Below, piece by piece: positions 25,015 to 37,054 of a stretch of 64,000 nt of DNA. Each line of letters starts with the position of its first letter. The first letter of the stretch is position 1. The notes under the pieces are model-generated. The model had not been told where the DNA came from and made no database searches. It saw only the letters and a list, made by a program, of their open reading frames with translations. Made by a program: the position numbers and the translations under genes. The DNA is from Stercorarius parasiticus (lineage: Eukaryota; Chordata; Aves; Charadriiformes; Stercorariidae), in NCBI GenBank assembly GCA_013396915.1, contig VWZL01002558.1, positions 125,021 through 189,020 on the forward strand, in the 5' to 3' direction.

Positions 25015-27867
25015 CTACGAAGGAAAATTGAGGCACTGAGCACCCTCCTCCAGTGTGTGCCTCACAGGAAGCCCTGCAAGCTGCTGGACCATGGGCCAAG
25101 GAAATGCTGGCTTAGTGGGATCCATGGATCTTTCCTTGTGGCTGGGGGTGGTGCATCAGGCTGTGCCGGCCTTTTGTTCCTCTCACCTGCAGCACTAGTG
25201 GCAGAGCTGAACACGGGGCAGCTTTGATCAGTCTAGGGATGCAGGCGTACAAAGTGGAAACCAACAGTTCTTCTGGATGTGGGTGTACGTTGCCCCTTTG
25301 GTGCTTCTTTTTTTATTGCTGATATATCACCATGCCTTGAAATGTATGTGGTAGCTCTATTTATGGGTGGAAAGCTGGATTTTTGCCTTGATGTGTGTAT
25401 AATGTAGTTGAGAGGAGGACAATAGGGAGGAGAGCAGATCCAACACAAGCAATGCTTTGGTTGCGATGGGGAGAGGAGCTATGTTGGCAAGGGGACAGCT
25501 TCAGCAAAGGAATTGGTTGTGCACACCCTGATTGGGAGAGATGAAGAAGACATTAAGCAAAAGTCCATTGCAAATTCCTCAGTATCGCTGAGCCTAAAGC
25601 CGTCATTTTTAACACTCTTCGTCCATCCCTAGCAAACACTTGGGGTAATGTTAATCACACCTTACTAGCTGGCAAAGGAATTTGTGCAAAGACTGCAACA
25701 TCTTCTTGATTGCTTTTTCTTCTGGAAATGGCAAAAGCAAGATTGGAGAATTGGCAGAAGAACTGTGGTCTCACAACCCATTATTTTTTATCCTGAAATC
25801 TTTTCTCTACTCCTTGGTAAATCTGTGGCAGAATTTGTGTTTTACACTTCTGGGGAGGAGAGCAGGGGAGCAGCTTTTCCTTACCTTTCACGTTGTGTAC
25901 CATTTCAGGCTTTGTCATGATGATTTTAATGAATTTTGTAGGGTGCAAAACAGCAACATCTAAATCTCTGTTCTTCTTGTGAAGATTTACAACTGGCACA
26001 ATGATTGCATTTTCTCAGGGCTGCTAAATCCTGTGGGTGCTCTTGGAAATTATAACGTTGACTGTGTGTAGTAAATTTGACCTATGATTCCACCTATGTT
26101 TTCCTTTAGTTTGTTTTAATTCCTGCCCCTCCACTTTGCTCCATTCATCAGCTCTTGTTTAAGTTTGCCCGGCCCTTGATTCTTTTGCTGGAATAATCTA
26201 TCTCTCTTGGGCTCGGTCTTCATTAGAAAGGAAAAAAAGTTACCTAACACGTCTTACCTAACAGCCCTGTTATTTCCACTAAAGGTGAGAAAGGTGGTTT
26301 TCTTTTCAGGCCTGCCAATTCTTGTCCTTTCTTCTGAGATTGCTCGCCAGCGTGGAGATGGCTTTGTGTTGCGAATTCCTCTTTCACAGTTCTGCTTAGA
26401 ACTGGGTTACGACCACCTTGTTGTACCTGGGTTGCTGTGCAGATATCAATTCAGAAAGATTTCCAGTGACAACCAGCAGTGGTTTTTGCTTTGAAGTGTT
26501 GATAACAGCTATTGTTGGGTTCTTCCTGTCCCGGGTGAGTTTACATAAATGATTGTGTATTTGTGTGCGATAGCAAAGGCGGAAGAAAACAGATGGAAGA
26601 GAAGTATAGTAGTACTGGGGAGTGGATGAGTCCACAGCACACGGGTAAAGGAAATGCTGGGAGAAATAATTAGTGCTGTAATCTGATTTGCTAATAATCC
26701 ATTTATAAAACAGTTATGATATATACTTGTAGGAATGTGACTGATCATAACGACAAATGATATTACTTCCTCCCCTCCCACTCTGTATTAAGGAACCTTA
26801 ATTACTTGATGGCTCAAGACTTTGTGGGTGACTCATGCTACAAAGAGTCAGATGCTCACAGCACATAATGGAGATCTTGAAAAGCTTCCATAACGATGGC
26901 GGGCTCGTGCTACCTCCCTCCCATACATCCCTCTTTGCCAAAGAGTTATTAGGTAATTTAAAATAATTAAAAAGGAAATAATTAAAAGATTTTACACACA
27001 CAGAAATAGCACTTGCAGCTAATTATGTAAGTCTATCACTTCTAACACTGGAACACTATTACCATTATCAGAGAATTGCGTTTGAATTGTGACGGATAAT
27101 CCTCTAGTCCCATGTTACGCTCTCGCAAGTGGGAGCTGGTTGTCTAGGTTTTTACAGAAGGAAGGAGGTATGTGGAGACCATGCTCTAGCCAAGCTCTGC
27201 TATAAAAGGTTTCTGGTCAGCTTTGTTCCTTACAGAGTTTCACCTAATTAAAATATAGCGGGGAATGAAAACTCCTTCATCCAATCTTAATGTGTTTGCA
27301 CGGGGTGCTTTGCTAAATGCACAGGAGTTCCTGCATGTTTGCAGCTCCTTGTAGGCTTGGGATGTTGAGTAACTTCTTGACAGGGGTACTGTAGGCATGG
27401 GTTATGTTAAATGAAGTAAATGACAAAATTATCCTATGGTCTTGCTATCAGTAGAATGGACATTGCCTTCATAAATATGATGATAAGGGTATGAGGTAAT
27501 AATTTATTTCATTGATCAGCAACATAGAGCTACCTTTCATGTGGATAATGGCAGCTGTTTAACAGTGCAAAAAAAATTACATTGTAGTTTTATAGCAAGA
27601 AGCTAATATCTTACCCAAATAAACCCTTTGACACCTTAGGCATTCAGAATCTAATTATTCAGAGTGAAATTTGGTCACAAATAGTGAGGCAAGCCTCCTT
27701 CCACCTTTGCAAAATACCTGTACTACATCACTACTGCTAATCAGAATGCCCCTAACACTGAACAGTCAACAATAGCTTAATGGTAATCCAAAGGATATGG
27801 CAAAAGAGTGAAATAGCAGCAGAAAGTCACAATGGTTGTTGGATTTTTATATCTCTCTACTTTTTCC

Positions 27868-27884
27868 TTTTTTTTTTTTTTTTT
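27868..27884 (+). repeat. Poly(T) homopolymer, 17 nt
   Basis: This is an uninterrupted run of 17 T. It could be the tail of a minus-strand retroposon, but no recognisable body was seen on either side. Confidence 0.85.
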
Positions 27885-28614
27885 AAACTGGAAAGCTGTT
27901 GAAAATATTATCTTACTATTTGTTTCATCTTATGTGAAGATGACAAATAGACATTGACCACCAGGGGATACTTCTGATTCAAACAAATGCATCTTTCCAT
28001 GTATTTTTTTCCTGCCTGAGATAGTTTCCCAAAACTATGAGTGAAACACAGTGCTCAGGAGAACTTCCAGGCTGTGACTTTCAAAAAAGGCATTTCTTAT
28101 TTTGTCTGTCTTCAGCTCTGATTGATTGGCCTCCATAACACCCTTTTGGAAGCAGTCAGCTCAGACGAATTTCGGTGGGAGCTGCGGTCACACGGTACGT
28201 CTGAAAACATCGAGTGCTCAGAACAAAAGGTTGTTTGAAATGGTGGGATTAGTTCACAGATTAGTAAACCACCTTTACCTCGAGGGGCAGAGGCAGGATG
28301 GGACTGCACAGCTATTTGTGTGCCCCAGGCTGGCACGAAGCCTCAGGGGGAGCAACAGCCTCTGGGCCCCTGCACCTGGCAAGGGTAGCAGCGGAGGACG
28401 GAAAAGCGCTTGGTCACGAGGCAGCGGCAGATGTGTCTTTCCATGTTTCCAGCTAGGCTGAATAGCTGCTCTGGGGCTGCAGCTAATATTCACAGGGTTG
28501 CTGCCAGGCAGCTCCATAAAGGTTCAGGGTCTTCCAGATTTGAGAGAGGGCTGAGGAGGTCTGGTGGCAGTGCCCTGTAAATTTCTTAGGACACAGTGAA
28601 GGCACTTGCAGTTT

Positions 28615-28960
28615 ATAGAATCATAGAATCATTTAGATTGGAAAAGACCTTTAAGATCATCAAGTCCAACCGTTAACCTAGCACTGCCAAGTCCACCACT
28701 AACTCATGTCCCTAAGCAGCACTTCAACACGTCTTTTAAATACCTCCAGGGATGGTGACTCAACCACTTCCCTTGGTAGCCTGTTCCAAAGCTTGACAAC
28801 CCGTTTGGTAAAGGAATTTTTCCTAAATACCTCCAGGGATGGTGACTCAACCACTTCCCTTGGTAGCCTGTTCCAAAGCTTGACAACCCGTTTGGTAAAG
28901 GAATTTTTTCTAATATCCAGTCTAAATCTCCCCTGGAGCAACTATTCCCTGGGCAAAAAA
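28615..28960 (-). mobile_element. CR1 LINE 3' fragment carrying an internal 87-bp tandem duplication
   Basis: This is a 5'-truncated CR1 copy in minus orientation. The plus strand begins with two ATAGAATC octamers (28615-28630), the family's 3' terminal repeat. It continues with the typical antisense CR1 3' end ('gacctttaagatcatcaagt', 'ccaac') and reaches the C-terminal end of ORF2 (minus-strand motifs [17 protein letters not shown] and [12 protein letters not shown]). The segment 28738-28824 is repeated directly at 28825-28911 with about one mismatch. The unit is 87 bp, which is 29 codons, so the ORF2 frame 28699-28941 stays open through the duplication. The right end (5' truncation point) is placed after the 'ctcccctggagcaact' wording, near 28960. 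Confidence 0.95.
28738..28911 (-). repeat. 87-bp direct tandem duplication inside CR1
   Basis: Copy 1 is 28738-28824 and copy 2 is 28825-28911. Both begin AAATACCTCCAGGGATGG and end at the GGAATTTTT(C/T)CT wording. One substitution was seen near the ends. The junction shares a few bases with the normal CR1 sequence beyond the unit (TAAAT versus TAATA), suggesting slippage or microhomology. The near identity of the copies implies the duplication is much younger than the insertion, or arose in a recent source element. Confidence 0.95.
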
Positions 28961-29773
28961 AGACGTTCAGTTAAGAACCTAATGGGTGTGTGGGAGAGAA
29001 ATGCAACAATTGTGATTTACACACATTCATTTTGATTTGTTTTTGACTTCTCCTCCTCATTTTCCAGTGGCAGGGACTGGAGTCAAAGCTGGCTTTTTGT
29101 GTCTGCGAAGTCCTGGGTGTGCAGGAGCACCCACCGGGGACAGCTGGGTGGTGCTGGCTTTGGTGCCTTTTTTCTCCTACCTGGCCATTCTTCATCCACA
29201 CTGTGTCATATATAAAACCACTGTGCTGTGGGGAAGATATTGTCTGCGAGATTGGTTCACCGCAGAGGCTTAACAAGAGGTTGTGTGGAAGAAGGAGACT
29301 GGAAGGGCCGAGCAGTCTGGAGTACCTCTGGACTAGATGATATCAGCCTTTCGACCAGTGGGTGGGGATGGGGTTTTTCTGACACCCTCCTTCCCTCCCT
29401 CTCCCCAGACTGCATAGATCCCAAAAAACATTAGCTTCTGTCACTGCTCCCCAGGCTGTGTCCAATGGGCCACTGGTGGTCCAGGAAGCCACAGGTAGTG
29501 CTCTGTGAAGACATATTGAACAGGGTCTTTCACATCACCATTATATGGCTTTTTATCGGAAAGTAAGAGTTACCCAGTTTTTAATCTGGGAAAAATACTG
29601 AAGATTTACTCAAAATTTAACCAGGGAATTAATTCCTTCTTGTCAATACAGAAGTTTCCCAACACAGAGAATCGCCCATGTGCTAAGCAGGGATGGAGAC
29701 CTGCAGTATGCTCCACTTGGCAAAGGGTGGACCGAGCTTGGTTCAGTTCCCAGCTCTCCTTTGTCAAGGTCAC

Positions 29774-29911
29774 CTCCTCAGGGGTATTTGCAGAACCTTC
29801 CTGACTCCCTGTAGAGGGGTCAGGGTCCCCTAAAGGGCTGTTCAAGGTAGAAAGCTCATTTAGACACTCCAAAATGCGCTCTAGAGAAGTTTGTATCTCT
29901 CTGTCCCTTGA
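29774..29911 (-). CDS. Candidate internal coding exon, protein not recognised
   Basis: On the minus strand a very good acceptor with a long pyrimidine tract (CCTGTGCTTCATCTACAG, AG at 29913-29912) precedes 138 nt (46 codons, phase 0 on both sides). A plausible donor follows (GAGGAG then GTGACC, GT at 29773-29772). The peptide starts SRDREIQTSLERILECL, a helix or coiled-coil-like opening, and continues with a Ser/Pro/Asp/Gly-rich part. It lies in a longer open frame, 29606-29998. I do not recognise it. It could be an exon, the remains of a gene, or a chance combination of splice-like sites. Confidence 0.25.
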
Positions 29912-32900
29912 CTGTAGATGAAGCACAGGGAAAGGAAACCAGCTTTTGTGAGCGCCTGCACCGTTTGGGTCCTTGGTTGTAATATAGGGTAACAGCATTT
30001 TCCTGATATATGGAATGCTTTTTGAGTTATAGATAGAATGCGCTTTCTAAAAGCTAAGCATTATTATGATCGTGCAGTACTTGAGGAGTGGTGTAAGGAG
30101 AGGTTGCATTAAATACCATCATTAATGATCTAAAAGAAAAAAGTGAGAAGAGCACGATTACAAAATTCAGAGGATATTGAATTAGGATGAGTTGTGAGAA
30201 AATGAGATAATAAAAAGAGACCTAAAGAGATTATAAAGGTAGGCAGGGGTTTTTATAGAAACTGAGATTCATCCCGGAAAACTGCAGGATAATAAATCTG
30301 AGGGAAAATAATCTGAAACACATATCTCCAAGAGGAAGAAGAAACCTGGGAAGCAGTAATTCTGAAAGAAGTAAGATGATAATGGATAGCCAACCAAGCC
30401 TGAATTTGCAATATCATAAAGCTGCAAAATGTCCAATGTAATTTTAAGTTGCAAATGCCAAACTATCATGTCACAAGACTGATAATCTTTTTTTTGCAAA
30501 CAGTTTATTACAACTGAATGCAGAACGGCTCAAGCAGTTTTCAACTCTAAGCAGCGAGTTTTGATCTATTTAGTCACTGCGCAGGGTCCTCGCTGCAACC
30601 CAATACCCACTTTATGTGTTTCAAGATATTTGCCTAAAACTGGTGAGATCTATTTTGTTCATGCTACTGTGCATGTCACACAGACCCACCATGGTCTTCA
30701 ATTGCTGTCCACTTGCTGGTATGAAGCAATGTTGATAGCAACCATCACACACTCTTTTTTGCTTTTCCTCTTGCGGGAATGGTTTGTATGCGTGGATGAA
30801 GGCTGAAGGGGAAAGAAGGGAAAGATCCTTGCATAATGTTTTACTGACCTGTGCAAAGACCTGTTACTGGCAACGGGGAGGTTGAAGATCTACTCTTCAC
30901 TTGGAATGGGCAGTGGGAAACAAGTGGTGCGGTTCATGGCGGTTTAAATTAAAAAGTTGCAGTCTGTAATTGAGATGGGCTCAGAGCACACAGGCAGGAT
31001 ATTACTACACCTCATCTGAGGAGTGAAAACTCATAAATTTGCAGTAGTTGATGACTTTTGCATTGCCTTCATCATACCCTCAGTTCCTCGGCCCTGGACC
31101 AGTAGCTCTCTGTGCTATTTCCATTGAGCCACAGCAGAGCAGAAGGCAGAAAAACTTGTTCATGGAAAGTACTGTGATCCCTTACATACCCTGGCCTGAG
31201 ACTACTGTGCATTTTGCAGATGAATAATGACATAATGAACCTGCTGCAATCGGCAGTGAGAAGCCAGCACAGTAAGCAGAGGACAGTTTTGATATGTTCC
31301 CAGTAATGAATATTGCTCAGGAGGAACTCGGTGGATCAGCTGAGGAACTGTGTCGTTGCATTTGGTTCCCATTGTATTTTTTTAGCCACTGAAGTTTTCA
31401 GACCCAGGTAGATTATATTTACAATCTCCCTATTAAATCATCATAAACTTTTAATGCTGGGAATATGACCTGTTCACAAAACCAAATGTAAATAGCAAAG
31501 GTTTGGAGTGGTTATTGAAATTGCTGTCAGTGTGCATCATACCAGCTAACCCAAGAAATAAGCTGCTGGATTTAATAAGGCAGAAGTTGTGAAAATGAAT
31601 ATCTCCTCCAAATAAAGCAAAACTAACATTTTACCATCTTCTGATGGTTGAAATTTATGGTGGCAGCTAAGATATGAATGAAAGTTAAATAGTCCTATTA
31701 ATTTGATTACTTGTTTCCAGAGCCATCAGACATGTGGAAAGTAATATCATGTGGGAAGTGGTGTAAGATTTACACTCGCCTGAGAGAAATCACTGCTCCG
31801 TCTATCGGATTTGATAGGTGTCAGAGGGCCTTTTGAAAATGAATAATAAGAGGACTGAATAATAAGAAAGACGCTTAGCTGTTTAAAACTTTTAAACATT
31901 TGGATGAATTTTTAAACTAATTAAAACAAAAGTTTAAGTGGAAGTTTTGACATATATCTGGAATATGGTAGACTGCTCAGCTGAATGTGTGAATTATGTC
32001 ACACTCACTGGCATTTGTGAGGGGGATTTTTAAGGTGCATAAGATTTTAGGGCAATTCAAATCAGAGGAAATCTGATTTTGAGTTTGTGCCTGTATCCTT
32101 TTATGCTTTCACAGTACAAGAAAACTCAGCCAGGTCAGGACCCTGATGTCCAAGCCTTCATATGTACCCAAGCCATTTTGCACATGCAACAACCCTCATA
32201 AACGATGTCCCTTTAATTTATTTTGTGTTAAAATTTGCAAAGAAATTAAAGGTAATAAGGTCCTCTTGGCCAGGGCAGTGCAATGGGCCCCAACTGCTGT
32301 AGCGGTGGTCACAAAACCATGCTGATGAAGGGGCCATTTCTTGCCTTGCCAATGCTGATGGCAGAACTCGTTGACTTCAGCAGGAGTGGTGTTAAACTGT
32401 AAAGGAGGCTTAAAAAGAAATAACCATCCTAAATTGGTGAACGGGCACTAGTCACATTTCATCTTTGTGCCTTCTTCTGTTGGGGGGAATCCTTTTGCTG
32501 ACCAGCCCGTGGAAGTCACATCTTGCAACGAGGAGCTCCAGAGCACTGTGGTGCGGGAGCTGCCTGGGAAGCAGAGCCATGTAAAACAAAGCCCCGTTAA
32601 GAGCCCGTGTCTCCCATGAAACAGCAGCACTTGCTGTTCAACCTGGCACAGAACGGGGCTGGATTAATCTCTTAGTCTTCGTTTGAAAGGCTCTGTATTA
32701 AAAGACTAAGGTTTAGGATTTTACATGCATTTAACACCTGGCTAAGAACTGGGGCTATGTGTTCAGATATTAATGTGACTAAAAAGATATATGCTCGGGT
32801 TAAGGTTATTTCAAAAAAGGAAGCTCTGTCATTAATAATTTTTGGTCAGGAGCTCTGCCCGTCATCAGGAGATAAATCAGCTTGCAGCAGCTGTGACAGC

Positions 32901-34978
32901 TCTTTAAGTCTGAGGCCTGAACAGCTTAATTGGGGAAATGATCAATTCTAAGATGCATAGTCAAGATGACATCCTTGGTGCAGTAAATTCTTTCAGGAAT
33001 GAACATGAATAAAATGAATATATTTATGGAACAGTGATGTAATTCAGAATCTCGGCTGTTAGGGAGCCTGTGCATCTTCATTCCTTCTCTGCCCTGTAGC
33101 AATTTTCCAAGGCTCCAACCACAGACAACTGTGAATGGTCTGAAAACTGCCCTAGGTGAATGTGGATTTTATAAGAATGAAGAGTCTTTCCAAATCCTAT
33201 GAATGAATAAAAAGTCCGCATTTTCCAGTGAGTATTATGAGTCGACTGTACCTATTTTTTCTACATAAAGGGTAAACATAAGTCCTCAAAAACTCTTGAA
33301 TTAATGGTTTATTCAGATGAGGTCACTTCGAAAAAGAAATACTGATTCACCTTTTGGGAAAAAATGTACTTGCTTCAAGGCCCTACCAGCCGTCTCTCCC
33401 TCTCTGCTCGTCTTCCCAGCAAGGAGAGCATCCTGTGGTATGTACTACTGCTGCCTGTAAGTACCTTGCACAGCTGTGTAAATTCATGGGGCCAGTCATG
33501 TCTAGGCAGAACTGTGTGAATAGTGAAAACAATTTCGTCACATGATTTATTTAAAGGGTGCATGGAATTCCTCACCAGAAAATTTAGACGAGCATCTTAG
33601 GGCTCCTCAGGGACGAGGCCCCAGGACTTCTCTCTGGCTAGGAGCCTCTCCCCGGTGGTTGGGGGAACTGGGGATGGTGGTGGGTGCAGTGTGAGAGAGA
33701 CGGTGTTTGGCAGCAGATTAGGCAAGTCCCGAAGTCAGCAGCGGATGCAGGAGAAGGACCCTGCCTGTGCAGAAATGGCATGATAAAGGCACTCACATGT
33801 GGCACTGGGGATGCTGAAAAAGAAAAATATTTGCATAGAGTGCTGGGCTGACCCCTCCAACCTGCTGTCCTGGGGGCCTCACTGGGATTTCTGCAGTTTG
33901 TAACATGCCCTGCTATGGCACCCAGGGAGTTTCAAAGGGGTGTGATTTGTTACACGGAACAACTAATGATCTGGCAAGTTTTCCTCTGGACACTGTCATT
34001 ACATTATTCAGACACTGGTAGCACTGGCTGCTGGCTGGAATTTACTTTGCAAGGGAGGATGGCTCCCATCTGCTTGTGTGTATTGCTGTAATTTCAAATC
34101 CTGCCTGCACCGAGCGCTTTTTTCCCCTGACGAGAGTTATCGGGCGTGAGACACACCAGCGTGTCTGGAGGGGTGCTGCGGCTGTGCCTCGCTGCCTGAT
34201 CTCAGAGGCAGGGCTCACGCAAGGAGGGAACCAGCACGGGGCAGGACATGGTGGGGTGCATTGCTGCTGCCTGGGAGGCTGGGGGTGGGTTGGAGGTGGT
34301 TGCCCACAGTTCAGTTCTGCTGCTGCTGGTGCGGTAGGAGAACAGGCGCTCTGCAAGCTGTCAGTGTTGCTTTTGGCAGGGGAGAGTGCTGGGTACCCAC
34401 CACAGAAGTGGACTCTGGAGCCTGCTAGGTGCGTATCAAGCAATTTTCATTTAAGATTATGTTATTTTAATTCTTACAATGTGCCATGTGCCTGCACATA
34501 TTCCCAGGGATGACAAAACGCTACAGTATCCATCCCTAAGTTATCACTGGTGACTTTATACAGAAGAAATGGCTTCAGGTTATGTGAAGAGCATCCATTC
34601 ATACACAGGTTCTTGATTAACCCTGCAGGATCCCTCTAAGTTGTTACAGTGAATAAAGCAAGAGGCCATGTGAAAAGTGCTTTCATATTGACATAAAGTA
34701 GAGCAGACCAAGTGCTCTTACCGTCTGTTTTGTCAAAATAATTTTCATGCTGAAGTTTAAGCCACATAACATAAATATTTCCCAGCTAGCAGGCAGTGTT
34801 CATGAAGCACGCACTGGAGTGCGCGACTCAGGCCATCAAAAGAAAAACTTTAACCATGAACTGTGTGAACTCTAAGGAAAAATCTCTGGTTGAGCTAATA
34901 TAATGTATTGGAAGTGACTTGGATACCTTCCCATCTGTGGTGCACTTTAATGAAATCTGTCCTCTCCCACTCTGAATG

Positions 34979-35000
34979 TATGTGTGTGTGTGAGTGTGTA
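34979..35000 (+). repeat. (TG)n microsatellite
   Basis: A short TG dinucleotide run has an A-containing interruption (TGTGTGTGTGTG then AGTGTGTA). Confidence 0.8.
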
Positions 35001-36787
35001 CTTAATAGATACAGTGCAGCAAACTCCCCAGGATTAGCTAATGAAAATAGCACTGTAAAATGAATGGAGCAAATCGATGCAGCTGGAATTCTGAGCACTG
35101 TGACCAATGCACCAACCTGAAACTCCCCTCTTCCTTTGCAGCCAATATTTTATGTGCAGGTATGTGTTACACACTTCTAAAATGAGACTGCTATTTGTAA
35201 ATTAAAATTGACCGGGGCCAGATGCGTGTGCTTAGGGAAGCAAAGGAGAAGGAGGAGCAGTTCAGACAGTGGAAGATGGGACTGCCCTTGGGAGCTCCAG
35301 GTCATGCTTGCCATTACAAGGAATCCCAAAGAGACCCTCCTGAGCGATGCTGTTGTAAGGAACTAGGTTCAAATGTGTGAAGTAACACCGGAGCTGAGGG
35401 AGCTGGGAATTTTTCCGGGGTCCTCATTGCCTTTCGGATCCATCTGAGGCTTCCAGCCCAGTTGTGAGAGCACTAGGGCAGGAGGGGAAGTTACCTGCCA
35501 AGAGAAAAGGCTGTGAATGGGCCAAAAAACCCCAACGTGTGTGCCTCATGTAGTCTCAGTCTGTGGGGCTTCATAAATGCATTCCCCTGTTCCCTCCAAC
35601 GCTGCAGGAACCCTTGCTTTGGGGAATGCAGAGGAAGTTTAAACTTGCTCCATTTCAGGAGGAATTTTTCATCTTTCGCACAGGGTAAGTGAAACATAAT
35701 TTGAAATGTGAATGTCATAATTAAGTCTAATTATTTTACCATACTTTTGCCTTCATTAGACATTGTGTTTGTAATAATTGCTGTAATCAACCATATGGTT
35801 AGTATTAACTCCTTAACTACGTGAGGGCACACGATCGCTGCAGGAGGAATAGATGACTTCCAGGTCTGGAGGTGTCATGCTGAGTCCTGTCACCCCAGAG
35901 AGCAGTGGGGGTTTGGCTCTCCCTCACATCTCACAAATGAGCAGGGGGGCAAGGTTTCGGATGCCTCGCATAGCCGAGCGGGTTGGGAGAACATGTAAGC
36001 CCCATACCCATGCTTTGGGCCTATCTGGCTGGTACCCGTGCAGTGGCACAAAACACACCCGTGTGGGTGCTCCTTGTTTCCAGGGAGTGAGGCTGGGGAG
36101 CTGGCTGAGTCAGGGCGGCCTCACCGGGCAGCTCCCTCTGGCCCAAAGCTGGGCACTTTTGGTAGGCAGGCTGTCATGGCTTAGCAGAAGTATGAAGTGA
36201 GTCTGTAGGAAAACTTCTCCTTTGTGCATTAGTACTTATGTTTATCCACATGACCACCCTCAACCTTGTTCCATCAGCTGTAATTTCAAGGAGCCACTAC
36301 CAGCATCTGAGTGGGTAATGACGGGGTCTACCGACTAATTCTCTTTTCCCTGGCTTGCTATTAATTCTGTCATTCTGCTAATGATTCTACTCTCAAATTA
36401 TTTTTTACAGTTATATTATAAAAAAAAAATCCAGATTAAGTACACTGTAATTGCTGAGGATTGTAGGATATATGTTAATTTTTCTTTTGTAGTGTGCCAG
36501 GCTGCCAGAATCAGTTAATCAAGTGTTTTATCTTTCTGTGTAACATTTGCAATGTAAAATACTTACTGAGTAACATCTCACCTGACACAGTATTAGGTGC
36601 CTTGTATTTTCACTGATCTCACCGTAAGTGTACTTCGGTTGGCTATAGGTCAAAATCTATCCTTACTGCGGTTTTCCACCCAAATGTTTAACTGATATGT
36701 TGGTTTCTTCATTCAGTTTCCTCTCTTCTGTTTCCAAGAAAGCAAACAAAGAAATGTATTCGCTCATAGAACCAACAGTGATGACGA

Positions 36788-37054
36788 TCAGAGGTACTTC
36801 ATGACCTCTTCAAAAGCTTCTTTGGTGGACATGCAGCAGGTTTGTTCAAAAGCTTTCGCAGCTTCATTGTGGAATTGGTGGTCAAAGCCAGAAAGAGGGG
36901 GGGGCAAAATGATCCCAGTCCCAACTGACCTTAGCTGCAGTTTGGTCAGGTCCAGCCAGAGAGTCCTTACCCTGAACAGCCGGTGCCTGCCGGGTACAGC
37001 TCTCACTGGTGATGAGGGGACAAGGATGATGTCCTTGTGCTGATGAACACCCAT
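36788..37054 (-). other. Unrecognised open frame, possibly a gene remnant
   Basis: A frame of 88 codons ends with a peptide that looks helical and natural (AAKAFEQTCCMSTKEAFEEV, then MKYL and stop). The upstream part is Arg/Pro-rich and does not look like the same fold. I see no good acceptor immediately before the helix-like part, only a C-rich tract near 36895-36910. A small processed pseudogene or chance are both possible. Confidence 0.15.

Larger units (their letters stand above)
19415..28614. other. Unique-looking DNA without a recognised gene
   Basis: I see no supportable complete gene. The stretch holds a C9 run (19685-19693), a GC-richer patch (about 20500-20860) with overlapping open frames but no domain, a pentamer repeat, a polypurine tract and a long T homopolymer, each listed separately. 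The minus-strand candidate exon at 24780-25014 is also listed. A minus-strand frame around 25884-25999 has a protein-like peptide and a good donor (AAAG then GTAAGG) but no convincing acceptor, because a stop lies immediately upstream in frame. Confidence 0.55.

Noticed and set aside
25781..25999. Minus-strand peptide with a good donor at its end
   Set aside because: An in-frame stop lies just upstream and no credible acceptor falls between the stop and the frame.
29250..29345. Possible CR1 3' end ('ctggactagatgatat')
   Set aside because: Only about 16 bases resemble CR1, and the flanking sequence does not follow the consensus.
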